NCBI GenBank assembly: GCA_023548195.1
Contig: JAJHZJ010000335.1
Coordinates: 4,621,967 to 4,685,966 of the forward strand
Origin: Bettongia penicillata ogilbyi
Lineage: Eukaryota; Chordata; Mammalia; Diprotodontia; Potoroidae
Length of the DNA stretch: 64,000 nt
Reading direction: 5' to 3'
This document shows, one piece after another, positions 46,690-57,050 of the stretch. The first letter of the stretch is position 1; every line of letters starts with the position of its first letter. The translations under genes and the position numbers were made by a program. The notes beneath the pieces were generated by a model. It saw only the letters and a list, made by a program, of their open reading frames with translations, was not told where the DNA came from and did no database searches.

Positions 46690-47405
46690 AACCATCGATA
46701 CATATTGACGTTGTCTGTGTTCCATCTGTCTGATTTGGTGACCCCCTGAGCCCCAGCTCTCCTGACACTTCTGTCCTCTTTCTTTAATCATCTGTCCAAG
46801 TTCACATCTGTTGTCTCCATGATATTATCCATCCATCTCATCCTCTGCAGATCCCTTTTCCTTTTGCCTTCAATCTTCCACAATATCAAGGTCTTTTCCA
46901 ATGAGTTCTGTCTTCTCATTATTGACCAAAGTATTTAAGATTCATCTCCAGTATTTGACCTTCCAGCCAATAGCCTGACTAATTTCTTTAAATGTTGACT
47001 GATTTGAACTCCTTGCCATCCAAGGGACTTCCAAAAGTCTTCTCTAGCACCACAATTCAAAAGCATCAATTCTGGGGTGCTCACCTTTCCTTAGAGTCCA
47101 GCTTTCATAGCCATACATTGCTACTGGAAAAACCATATGGTTTTGACTATATGGACCTTTGTCATCAGGGCGATGTCTCTGCCTTTTAGTATGCTGTCCT
47201 GCTTTGCCATAACTTTCCTTGCAAGGAGCAAGCACCTTTAATTTCATGTCTGCAGTGATCTTTGAGCCCAAGAATATGAAGACTGACACCATGTCCGTTT
47301 CTTCTCCCTCTATATAACAGGAAGTTTGAGACCAGTTGGCAAGATCTTGGGATTTTTGATGTTAAGCTTCAAGCCATCTTTCACACTCTCCGCTTTCACC
47401 CTTGT
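46690..47405 (-). mobile_element. BovB/RTE LINE 3' fragment
   Basis: Translated on the minus strand it matches the end of the RTE/BovB reverse transcriptase protein: a GLKLNIK-like block near 47370, FLGSKITAD near 47260, then MVFPVAMYGYESWTLRK and the IDAFELWC block (47045-47140). Stops and frame changes show a dead copy. BovB elements are known from ruminants, marsupials and squamates. Confidence 0.85.
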
Positions 47406-47619
47406 CGATATATTTTAATTACCACGGTTGGGGTGGAACGTCACATATGTGTCAGATTAGCTTGGTTGGTGTGTTGGCCGGTTTTGCTGAATTGCTTCTC
47501 CCCCTTCCCCTCCCCACCTTTTCTTTGTGAATGGTGCTCTGGGCAAGTGAGTTATACATTCCGAAATAAAAACCCGAAAGATTAAATCTTACCAAAAGAA
47601 TACTGAAGTCTGATGGGAA

Positions 47620-47820
47620 ATTTTGCAGTGGACAAAGACTTGGAGGTAAGTATTTGGAAACAGATGATCTAATTTAAATCCTGTCTCTTCCACCTAACCT
47701 GTGTGACACCAGGCAAGTGTCTTAACCTTGCTGGGACTTAGTTTTCCCATCTTGAAAACAAGAGGGTTGGATTGGATGATTTTTTGAGAACCCTTCCAAC
47801 TCTAGAGCCCTAATCCTATG
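47620..47820 (-). repeat. MIR-type SINE, reverse orientation
   Basis: Contains TGGACAAAGACTTGGAGGTA, ACACCAGGCAAGTGTCTTAA and GTTTTCCCATCTTGAAAACA, the inverted MIR order. Confidence 0.75.
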
Positions 47821-48124
47821 GATTGGTGGATCAGGGGAAGCTTCTTGGAGGAAGTGGCATTTAGTTTAGCTTTAAAGGGGGTAGGAATTCACCAGGTGCA
47901 AAAGGGAAGAGGTGGCTATTGTTGCAGGCAAAGGAGTAGCCCAAAACGTGGGTGAGAGAACTGGGTGATGTGGACCTGGGGAAGGGGGAGTGATGGGATT
48001 GAAAGCACCACTCCTGCAGGTTGGGAGAATATTAAGGAATAAAATAAACCGTTACTGGTAGGGTGGTGTGGAAGGCCCTGAATCTGAGAGAGATATGAAG
48101 GAATGAAGAAAGGAAAGGAAGCAA

Positions 48125-48480
48125 AACTAGCTTCCTGTTGCTTCCTGGGTGGGCTCAGGATCAGCCCTGAGAGCGTGGCCTTCATTCATTCCTTCCTCTC
48201 TTTCCCTCCACACCATTAGCCCCTGCATGCTGCAGGCTGAGGAAGTCCACAGTGGCAGGGGAAGGGGAGGGATTCCGGGTGATAACCACAGCTGCCCACA
48301 TTCCAGGTAATAACCAAAAGCCATTCTGTGCTGGCTGAAGTCACAATTGCCATTAATAGCATCACACCAGTTCTCTCCTCCCCTGTCCTGCTAAAGTCCA
48401 GCTCTGGGGAGGGTTGAGATTAGATAAAAACAGCTCTGAGGCATGTTTCAGTGAGAATCTAGTTCGGAGTCTAGCCTCCT
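48125..48480. promoter_or_regulatory. Candidate SPI1 upstream haematopoietic enhancer
   Basis: Unique sequence with a cluster of blood-type factor motifs: two CTTCCTG ETS sites (48131-48137, 48141-48147), GAGGAAGT (48239-48246), RUNX-type AACCACA (48284-48290) joined to GATAA (48281-48285), and AGATAA (48422-48427). It sits in the flank between SLC39A13 and the expected SPI1, where the SPI1 upstream regulatory element lies in other mammals. The assignment is inference from position and motifs. Confidence 0.35.
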
Positions 48481-49139
48481 ACCTAGGCCTGTCTGTGGCA
48501 GCCTGGGGGTTTCCTGCTGCCAGAAAAAAAAAAAAAAAAAGAATCAGGCTTCTCTTACATTTCCAAGAACAGTGAAACATGGAGCAGACCCAGAAGGGAC
48601 CCAGGTTCAGATCTTGCTTCTGACATTGGGCCTTTTGTGAGCATGGGTGAGTCCTTAACCTCTTTATACCTGTCAAGATACTATTAGGAAGCAGCCGGTT
48701 TTCAGAGATAAGGCCCAGCAAGCTAGGGGTGTCCTGAGTTTGGCATAACAACAATCCTTTGTATTCACCCTCTGGATGATCTCAGCCCCAGCAAAATCCC
48801 AGAGTTGTTTTATGTGATTATCGCATTGCTTTGGCTAGCACGGGGTGTTCTCTGAGCTGGACAAGCACCTGACGCATCCATGTTCTGGTCGTGAAGCCCT
48901 GCTATGTATCAAACTTGCCTCATTGTTGCTGTCAGGGCAATAGCCCAATGCGTATCCACTGGTACAGGCACTGAGCTTCGTCCACACTCGGGGGCAGGGA
49001 GGCTGGCACAGGTGTCTAGTTTCCCTCCTTTCTTACAAGCCATTTTTTCTCTATAAGTAATAAACTGTCTTCATCTCTGCACAGTTGTTCTTGCCTGCTC
49101 TGTTTGGCTCTGACCTCTGCAGACCAAGAGGCTCAGTCA

Positions 49140-49240
49140 AGTTGACATGCCTCAGTTTCCTTACCTGTAAAATGGGGACAATAAAATCCCCAATGCCTAT
49201 CTATTGTTGTGAAAATCAAATGAGACAGTGTATATAAAGT
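49140..49240 (-). repeat. MIR-type SINE, reverse orientation
   Basis: Reads TTCCTTACCTGTAAAATGGG, then GTTGTGAAAATCAAATGAGA. Confidence 0.75.
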
Positions 49241-49499
49241 TTTTGTAAAATTTCAAACATAATGGAGCTGTCAGGTTCATTTTTGGAGGGTGCAACCTGA
49301 CATGATTCCTTTGGTGAGGATCCCCAATGAGAAATGTCTAACAATGGACGTTGGCACCTGTTGGGCATCTTCTGTACCTGAGGGAGCTGTCCAGGATCAC
49401 ATAACTGATCATTCTGAGGCAGAACATGATTGAGGAGGGATGTGTGTCCTCTGACTGGACTCAGAGGCCAAGTGTTTCAATTTCACCAATGACCCTAAA

Positions 49500-49625
49500 T
49501 ACCCATCGGACCACCCTCGGCAAGACACTTCATTTTCCAGGTGGCAGCTTCCTCATCTGTAAAATGAAGGGGATGGACTAGATCCAGGCCTCAGAGGACT
49601 CCAACATTTTTAGAGCTATTATCTT
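49500..49625 (-). repeat. MIR-type SINE, reverse orientation
   Basis: Reads CTTCCTCATCTGTAAAATGA, GGGGATGGACTAGATCCAGG and ACTCCAACATTTTTAGAGCT. Confidence 0.75.
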
Positions 49626-50699
49626 ATGACCTTGTCAAGCCAGCTCTTGACATATCCCCTACACTATGCTTAGAACCATCCTCATCCTTCCTCGTCCACT
49701 TTCCTTTCAAGGACCAAAACTCCCTTCCAAAGATCCCTGCTAGGTTCATCCAAGGAGCCTCCAGGCTTTAAACCATGAGCCTTTGCTCTTCAATCTGTGG
49801 GCATTTGTGGGAGTCTGCCACTCCACAGTCTTACCTGCAGTACAAGCATCTCCTGCAGAGAGTCCTGGAGGCCGTGTTTTCATACATCTCCTTTTATTTT
49901 CTGAGGGAGAGGCTTCCTGGAAATGACAGGAGACTGGAACAAATGTAAGAGAATGTAAATCAAAACAGCTCAGAGGTTCCATCTTGTACCCAACAGATTG
50001 GCACCAAAGATGCCAAAACTGGAAAATGACAAATGCCAGAGAGGCTATGGGAAAGTCCCTTCCCTTCTCTGGACCTCAGTTTACTCAGTGACAAGATGAG
50101 GGGGTGGGACCAACGGCCCTTTCAGCTCCTCTGGACCATGTGTGATTCTGAGTGGGTGGTCCCCAAGGGAATGCCCAAATGTCTTCTGTAGGTACGTACC
50201 ATGATGGACTTCCTATGGAATTGGCTTGCTGAGGAGTCATCTATTGGTCTGATCCTGGGCCTTTGGGTCACTGTGACTCTCATCTGCTCTAAAAATCTCC
50301 CTCCCCACCATAGTCCTCCAGAACCTCCCACTGCCTCTTGCTGACTCTTGTTTTCAGAAGTTTTTTCCTCACCTGAATCTAGTGACTGAATGCCTGTCTT
50401 TCCCTCCCCTGCCCCCCAACCCTATGTCCATGTCCCATGGTTCCGCTTCACTTCACCAGCTACTGCCATCCTCTCCTGGGTCCTTTGCTGAAGGTTAGGC
50501 CAAAGAAAGCAGCTCTGGGTGGGCAGGGCCCAAGGGGCCCTGTGGTAATGGGTGGGGATCTCACAGCATGCTCCCCGACACCTCTTTTCTCTCCTTGCAG
50601 TGAGATATCTAGTTTAAAAGAATGAATAAATGCCCTGGATTTAGAAGAGGCATTTCTCTCCCCCCTTTCCCTCATTTCCTTTCATTTTATTTCTTTCCT

Positions 50700-51060
50700 A
50701 CATAATAATAGCTCCTATTTCTACAGGACTCTCAGGTTTGCAAAGCCCTTTGCTCTCATTAGCCTGTGAAGGCTGTATATAGGTGAATACCACTGACTTT
50801 GAAATCAGAGAATGTAAGCTCCAATTCTGTCTCTGTCAGTTAGGGTTCAGGTTCCCCATCTGCAGGATGAAGGGATAGGACTCGTCCTCCAAGGGTCTCC
50901 TCTAATTCAACATCTAGTTCTAACATTCCCATTTTATCATTAAGGAAACTGAAGCGCAGTAAGATAAACTAGAAGCCAGGGTCATTCAGCTAGAAAGTAT
51001 ATCCTAGCCAGGAGAGTTAGTAATGGCCAAACCAGTGCACTTTCAACAATCCCGTGATGC
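50700..51060 (+). repeat. MIR-type SINE with an inserted or adjoining reversed copy
   Basis: Starts TAATAATAGCTCCTATTTCT and continues CCCTTTGCTCTCATTAGCCT. At 50790-50930 the text turns to the reversed SINE pattern (GGGTTCAGGTTCCCCATCTG), then returns to ATTAAGGAAACTGAAGCGCA. Nested or overlapping copies are likely. Confidence 0.6.
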
Positions 51061-51159
51061 TCCCTGCCTTTGCCTTCCAGATACCTCCCAAGGACCTCTC
51101 ATCTACTCAGTCCAGCTAGGTACACTCAGGACCTGTGAGTTCACATTTCTCTCAAGTGG

Positions 51160-51325
51160 TGGTGTTACTCAGTTTTTCAGTCATGTCTGACTCTTTGTGA
51201 CCCCATTTGGGATTTTCTTGGCAAAGCAGTTTATCGTTTCCTTCTCCGGCTTATTTTACAGATGAGGAAATTGAGGCAAATGGGGTTAAGTGACTTGCCC
51301 AGAGTTAGACAGTTAGGAAGTGTTC
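51160..51325 (+). repeat. MIR/CORE-type SINE
   Basis: Reads CAGTCATGTCTGACTCTTTG, GGGATTTTCTTGGCAAAGCA, TACAGATGAGGAAATTGAGG and GTGACTTGCCCAGAGTTAGA. Confidence 0.85.
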
Positions 51326-51519
51326 CAAGTACCTTGAGGGAATCCTTTTTTCACCCTGAAATCAGCTCATTCCAAACTTTGCCTCCCAATTGTGGCTGAA
51401 AATATGCTTGGGTTTCTAGAAGAGTACTCTAGAAAGAAGATGGTAGGGGGCTTTAGCTGGGGATGAAGTGGAGGGGGCAGCAACTGGTTAGTTATCCTGG
51501 GAGCTAGCAAGAAGACTGC

Positions 51520-51900
51520 CACACTCAGCAGGGCAGAGAGAAGTTATTTATCACTTCCGGCTTCTCCACCTGGGGGGCTGGGCCCCCTCTTCGCTCTGCT
51601 GGGCAGCAGCCTCTCTGGCCAGCTCCCCTGGGGGAGGAGGAGGACGGGACCTGGAGGGGGAGGGGTGTCTCCAGCCCAGTGCCCCTGCAACCCGGGGGGC
51701 CAGGAGGCAGAGATGAGGGCTGTGGTAGCGGACGGAAGCTGCTGCTGCAGATAAGGACCCTGGTCTGCCCTGCGGTGAGACAGTGTGGGGATGGGCCTCG
51801 GGTCCACCCTCCCCACTCCACTATGTCCCTCCTCTCAGTCCCCCCTTTGCATATATCACCTCCTCCCCCTGCGAGTCCCCTGGGAACCTCTCGACGTAGC
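51520..51900. other. GC-rich unique block
   Basis: An island of GC-rich, non-repetitive sequence in otherwise AT-rich repeat DNA. It contains CACTTCCGG (about 51555), CAGATAAGG (about 51749) and a donor-like CTGCG|GTGAGA near 51775. It could be a regulatory element or an exon of a non-coding transcript. No protein is recognised. Confidence 0.3.
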
Positions 51901-51910
51901 CCTCTATTCA

Positions 51911-54590
51911 TTTTTTTTTGTAAATAGCATTTTAGTTTTTTCCAATTATATGTGAAGATAGTTTTTAACATTCATTTTTAATAAGATTTTGAGTTCCAAA
52001 TTTTTCTCCCTCTCTCTCTTCCCTCCCCACGTCCCAAGATGGCAAGCAATCTGACATAGGCTATACATGTGCAATCATGTAAACCTATTTCCACATTAGT
52101 CACGTTGTGAAAGAAGAAACAGAACAAAGGGGAAAAGCCACAAGAAAAAACAAATAGCAAACAAAGAAAGAAAGAGAAAATAGCATGCTTCAATTTGCAG
52201 TCAGGCTCCAGAGTTCTTCTCTGGATGTGGGTGGCCTTTTCCACCATGAGTCTTGTGGAGTTGTCTCAGGACCTTGCTTCGCTAAGAGCTCTCTATCATA
52301 GTTGATCATAACACACGGTGGCTGTTACCGTGCATAATGTTCTCCTGGTTCTGCCCCCCTCACTCAGCATCAGTTCATGTAAGTCTTTGCAGGTTTTTCT
52401 GAAATCCGCCTGCTCATCATTTCTTATACCACGATAGTATTACATTGCATTTATATACTACAACTTGTTCAGCCATTCCCCCGTTGATGGGCATGCCCTC
52501 AGTTTCCAACTTTGCCACCACAAAAAGAGTTGCTATAAATATCTTTGTACATAGGGGTCTTTTTCCCTTTCTGTTGTGTTATCTCTGGGATATGGTAATG
52601 GTACTGCTAGATCAAAGGGTATGGTTGCCCTTTAGGCATCGTTCCAAATTCAAAACTCTACCAATAATTCATTAGTGTGCCAACTTTCCCACATCTTCTC
52701 CAACATTTATCATTTTCATTTTCTGTCATATTAGACAATTGGATAGGCACCTCAGAATTGTTTTAATTTGTGTTTCTCTAATCAATAGTGAATTAGAACA
52801 CTTTTTCATATGACTATAGATAACTTTAATTTCTTCATCTGAAAACTGCCTGTTCATAGCCTTTGACCATTTATCAATTGGGGAATGACATATTCTTATA
52901 AATTTGACTCAGTTTTCTATGTATTTGAGAAATAAGGCCTTTATCAGAAACACTTGTTATAAAAATTGCTTCCTAGCTTTCTGCTTTCTTTCTAATCTTG
53001 GTTGTGTGGATTTCTTGATCTCTTAATTTGCATATATATAGTGAGAGATATTGGTCAATGCCTAGATTCTGCCATACTATTTTCCAATTTTTCCAGATGT
53101 TTTTGTCAAACAATGAGTTCTTACCCTAGAAGCTGGAGTCTTTGGGTTTATCAAACTGTAGATTACTATAATTATTTACTACTGTTTCTTGTTTACATAA
53201 CCTCTTCTAGTGGTCTACCATTCAATTTCTTAGCCAGTACCAAATAGTTTTGATGACGGATGCTTCATAATAAGTTTTAGATCTGGCATGATCAAGCTAC
53301 CTTCCTTCACATTTTTTAAATTAATTCCCTTGATATTCTTCAACTTTTCTTTTTCCAGATGAATTTTGTCATTTTTTCTAGTTCTATAAAATGATTTTTT
53401 GATAGTTTGATTGATATGGTACTAAATGAATTAATTTAGGTAGAACTGTTATTTTTATTATATTAACTCTGCTTATGCATGATCAATTGACATTTTCCCA
53501 ATTGTTTAGATCTGATTTTGACATTGACATTGACAATTGATATTGACAATTTCCCCATTGTTTAGATATGATTTTATTTGTGTGAAAAGTATTTTGTAAT
53601 TGTGTTTACATGGTTCCTGGGTTTGTCTTGGTGGGTAGATTCCCCAATATTTTATATTGTCTACAATTATTTTAAATTGAATTTTCTCTCCCCATTTTTT
53701 GCTGCTGGGCTTTGTTGGTAATGTAGAGTAATGCTAATGATTTATGTGAGTTTATTTTATATCCTGCAACTTTGCTAAAGTTGTTAATTATTTCAAGGAG
53801 TTTTTTAGTTGATTCTCTTTAAGTACACCATCATATCATCTGCAAAGAGTGATAGCTTTGTTTTCTCATTGCCTATTTTAATTCCTTCAACTTCTTTTTC
53901 TTCTCTTATTGCTAAAGGAAACATTTCTGGTACAATATTGAATAACAGAAGTGATAAAGAATATCCTTGTTTCACCCCTGATCATATCAGAAAGGCTCTA
54001 GCTTATTCCCTTTACAGATAATGTTTGCTGATGGTTTTAGATAGATATTATTTATCATTTTAAGGAAAGCTCCATTTATTCCTATGCTCTCTAGAGTCTT
54101 TTTGATAGGAATGGGTGCTATATTTTGTCAGAAATTTTTTCTGTGTCTATGGAGATAATCATATGATTACTGTTAATTTTGTTCTTGATATGGTTAATTA
54201 TGCTAATAGTTTTCCTGGTATTGAACCAGCCTTGCATTCTTGGTATAAATCTCATGTGGTAATAGTATGTTACTCTTGTGACAAACTGCTATAATCTCTT
54301 TGCCAATGTTTTATTTCAAAATTTTGCATCAATATTCATTAGGAAAATTGATCTATAATTTTTTCTCTGTTTTGGCTCTTCCTGGTTTAGATACCAGCAC
54401 CATATTTGTGTCATAAAAGGAATTTGATAGGACTCCATCTTTACCTATTTTCCCAAATAGTTTATATAGTATTGAAATTAATTGTTCTTTAAATATTTGG
54501 TAGAATTCACTTGAAAATTCATCTCATCCTAGAGGTTGTTTCTTAGGGAGTTCACAGATGGCTTGTTCAGTTTCCTTTTCTAAAATATGT
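51911..54590 (-). mobile_element. 5'-truncated L1 LINE (ORF2 reverse transcriptase part plus 3' UTR)
   Basis: On the minus strand the right part encodes L1 ORF2 remnants: an [16 protein letters not shown] block near 54500, the region around 54050-54350 matching the mid reverse transcriptase, and the catalytic [10 protein letters not shown] block (about 53825-53855). The left part is the long 3' UTR ending in poly(T) on the plus strand (51911-51919). Imperfect flanking repeats, GTAGCCCTCTATTCA at 51896-51910 and GTAGTCCCCTATATTA at 54590-54605, look like an aged target duplication. Stops and frameshifts make it dead. Confidence 0.85.
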
Positions 54591-54964
54591 AGTCCCCTAT
54601 ATTAACTGAAACCCTTGCTAGACTAGGGGGTGGGGGAACCCAGAAAGATGGATGACCTTGAGTCCCCATTGTGCAGTGGGGGATGGGGGACTGCACTTGG
54701 ATCCATGATGCAATACTAATAGAAATATAGGTTTTTGAACAAAAAGATTAGCTGGCCCAAAGCATTCTTTTTATAGGAAACTAAAAAGCAGATCTTAGTT
54801 GGGCACATACCCAAGATCACTCAGCTCAATGGATCTGAGCCAGTACTGTGCCCAGGTTTCTGGTTCTCCTGCACCCTTATTGTTTAATAATAATTGCTTC
54901 AATTATTAGTGATTTGGAGCATATTTCATATTAATAGCTTCGATTTCTTCATTTAAAAACTGCC

Positions 54965-55425
54965 TGTTTGGACTTCAGAAAAACCTGGAAAGACTTATAT
55001 GAACTGATGCTGAGTGAAGTGAGCAGAACCAGGAGAACACTGGACACAGTAACAGCCACAGTGTGCAAGGACTGTTTCTGATAGACTTAGCCCTTCACAG
55101 CAATGAAAGGACCTAAAACATTCCCAAAGGACTCATGATGAAAAATGTCGTCCACACCCAGAGAAAGAGCCATGGAACTGGAATGCAGGATGAAGCAGAC
55201 TATTTTCTCCTTTCTTATGTTTCGGTTTTCTCATTGTTTCTCCCACTGGTTTTAACTCTTCTATGACTAATGTGAAAATGTATTTAATAGGAATGCATGT
55301 GTAGAACCCACATAAGATTGCATGCTGTCTCAGGGAGGGAGGGGGAGAAAATCTGAAACTTATGGAAGTGATTGTTGAAAACTGAAAACAAATAAATTAA
55401 TAAATTTTGGGGAAAAAACTGTTTA
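54965..55425 (+). mobile_element. L1 LINE 3' UTR fragment
   Basis: Same 3' end as the previous element but on the plus strand: TGAACTGATGCTGAGTGAAG, GAGCAGAACCAGGAGAACAC, CCACACCCAGAGAAAGAGCC, and the end GGAGAAAATCTGAAACTTAT with an A-rich tail. Confidence 0.85.
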
Positions 55426-55436
55426 TATCCTTTGAC

Positions 55437-55703
55437 CACTTAGCTTGCCGCTATGATAGATTAATATTTTATCATTGAGCTAAATGAATTATAGACAAAT
55501 CCTAGCTTTGTTATCCTGGACAAATCACTTAGCTTGCTGCTATGATAGATTAATATTTTATCATTGAGCTAAATGAATTATAGACAAATCCTAGCTTTGT
55601 TATCCTGGACAAATCACTTAGCTTGCTGTTATGATAGATTAATATTTTATCATTGAGCTAAATGAATTATAGACAAATCCTAGCTTTGTTATCCTGGACA
55701 AAT
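55437..55703. repeat. 89-bp tandem triplication
   Basis: Three consecutive copies begin at 55437, 55526 and 55615, period exactly 89 bp. They differ by only a few bases, for example GCTTGCCGCT, GCTTGCTGCT and GCTTGCTGTT. Confidence 0.95.
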
Positions 55704-55704
55704 C

Positions 55705-55850
55705 ACTTAGCTTCTGCCCCTGTTTCCTTATCTGCACAATGGGGATACTAACAACACCTGTCTCCCAGGGTTGTTGTGAGGCTATAATGAGATAGGATTG
55801 CAGTCCTTACAGAATTATATAAATGAAAGCCATTATTATGATTATTATTT
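55705..55850 (-). repeat. MIR-type SINE, reverse orientation
   Basis: Reads TTCCTTATCTGCACAATGGG, then GGGTTGTTGTGAGGCTATAA and TTATATAAATGAAAGCCATT. Confidence 0.8.
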
Positions 55851-56139
55851 AGAGATGACACAAAGAGGAGGAAAATGACTAATACACTGAACAGCAAGAC
55901 CCAAGATCCAACAGATCTGAATATGACTAACGCAAGGAGCCGAAGCACTGTGGGTGAAATTCATCCTGTAGGAATGGAGAGCCTTGCCCTTGGACTCCAA
56001 AATTCAAAGTCACCAGTAGAAGATGATAGAAGCGTGACTAGATAATCGTGCAGGTGAAAGAGATCTTGGTGTGCTCTGGAGTGAGTCTGATGGGATGATC
56101 TGGTAGCTCCCCAAAACAGTTATGTGAAACCAGCCACCA

Positions 56140-56375
56140 TTGAAGCACAGTGTTCTAACATTTATGTAGTGCTTTAAAATTTACAAAACAATTTACTCAT
56201 TTCATCCTCACAACAATCCTTCGGGGTAGATGCTATTATTATCTCCATTTTACAGATGAGGACACTGAGGCTTAGAGGTTAAGTGATTTTCCCAGAGTCA
56301 TAGAGTTAGCATCTGGGGTAGGATTTGAATTCAAGTCTTCTTAACTCCAAGGTCCTCTGCTCACTACACCATCTA
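56140..56375 (+). repeat. MIR-type SINE, near full length
   Basis: Reads CATTTATGTAGTGCTTTAAA, CATTTCATCCTCACAACAAT, CCATTTTACAGATGAGGACA and GGATTTGAATTCAAGTCTTC. Confidence 0.85.
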
Positions 56376-57037
56376 GAGTGCTGATAGCTCCACTTGGTCA
56401 GACCCATCTGGTGAATCATGTTTGTTTCTGGGCACTACATTTTAAGAAAGAAATTGACAAACTGGAGAGCCCCCAGCGGAGGGTGACCTTCAAAACTATC
56501 ATATGAGAATCAGGTGAAAGAACAAGAGATGTTTAACATGGAGAAGAGAAGCTGAAGGGAGAACTGTGATCATTGTCTTCAAGCATTTGAAAGGCATCCA
56601 TAAAGGATAAGACTAGTTCTGCCTGGCTCCAGAGGAAAGAACTAGGAACAAGTTTCAGAGAAGCAAGTTTCTGTCCTACATAAGACAGAATGATTAGAAT
56701 AGAGGACTTTGCCAGAGTGCAATGGGTAGCCTTGAAAGAGAGTGGATTATCTCTTCACTGGAGGCATTCAAGGGAAGGCTAGGTGACTACCTTGAGGGGA
56801 TGTTAAAGACAAGACTCAGGAGCAGGTTGGGTGAGGTCATCTCTGAAGTCCCTTTAAATTCTGAGAGATGATTCCTTCAGCCTTTTATCAGCCAACTGGG
56901 CAATATTTCACTAGGTCAAGAGTAGAGCCCTCCAAAGACTGGGAGCCAAGGGAAGTACCTGGGTAGGGAATGGGGAAGAAGTGGGGGCATAAAGAGAATT
57001 GATGAGAGGTCCCCGCAGACAAACCTGAGATCACCTT

Positions 57038-57050
57038 GGGAGCAACTCTT
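57038..57050. repeat. Target site duplication, left copy
   Basis: GGGAGCAACTCTT, identical to 59932-59944, brackets the HAL1 insertion. Confidence 0.9.
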
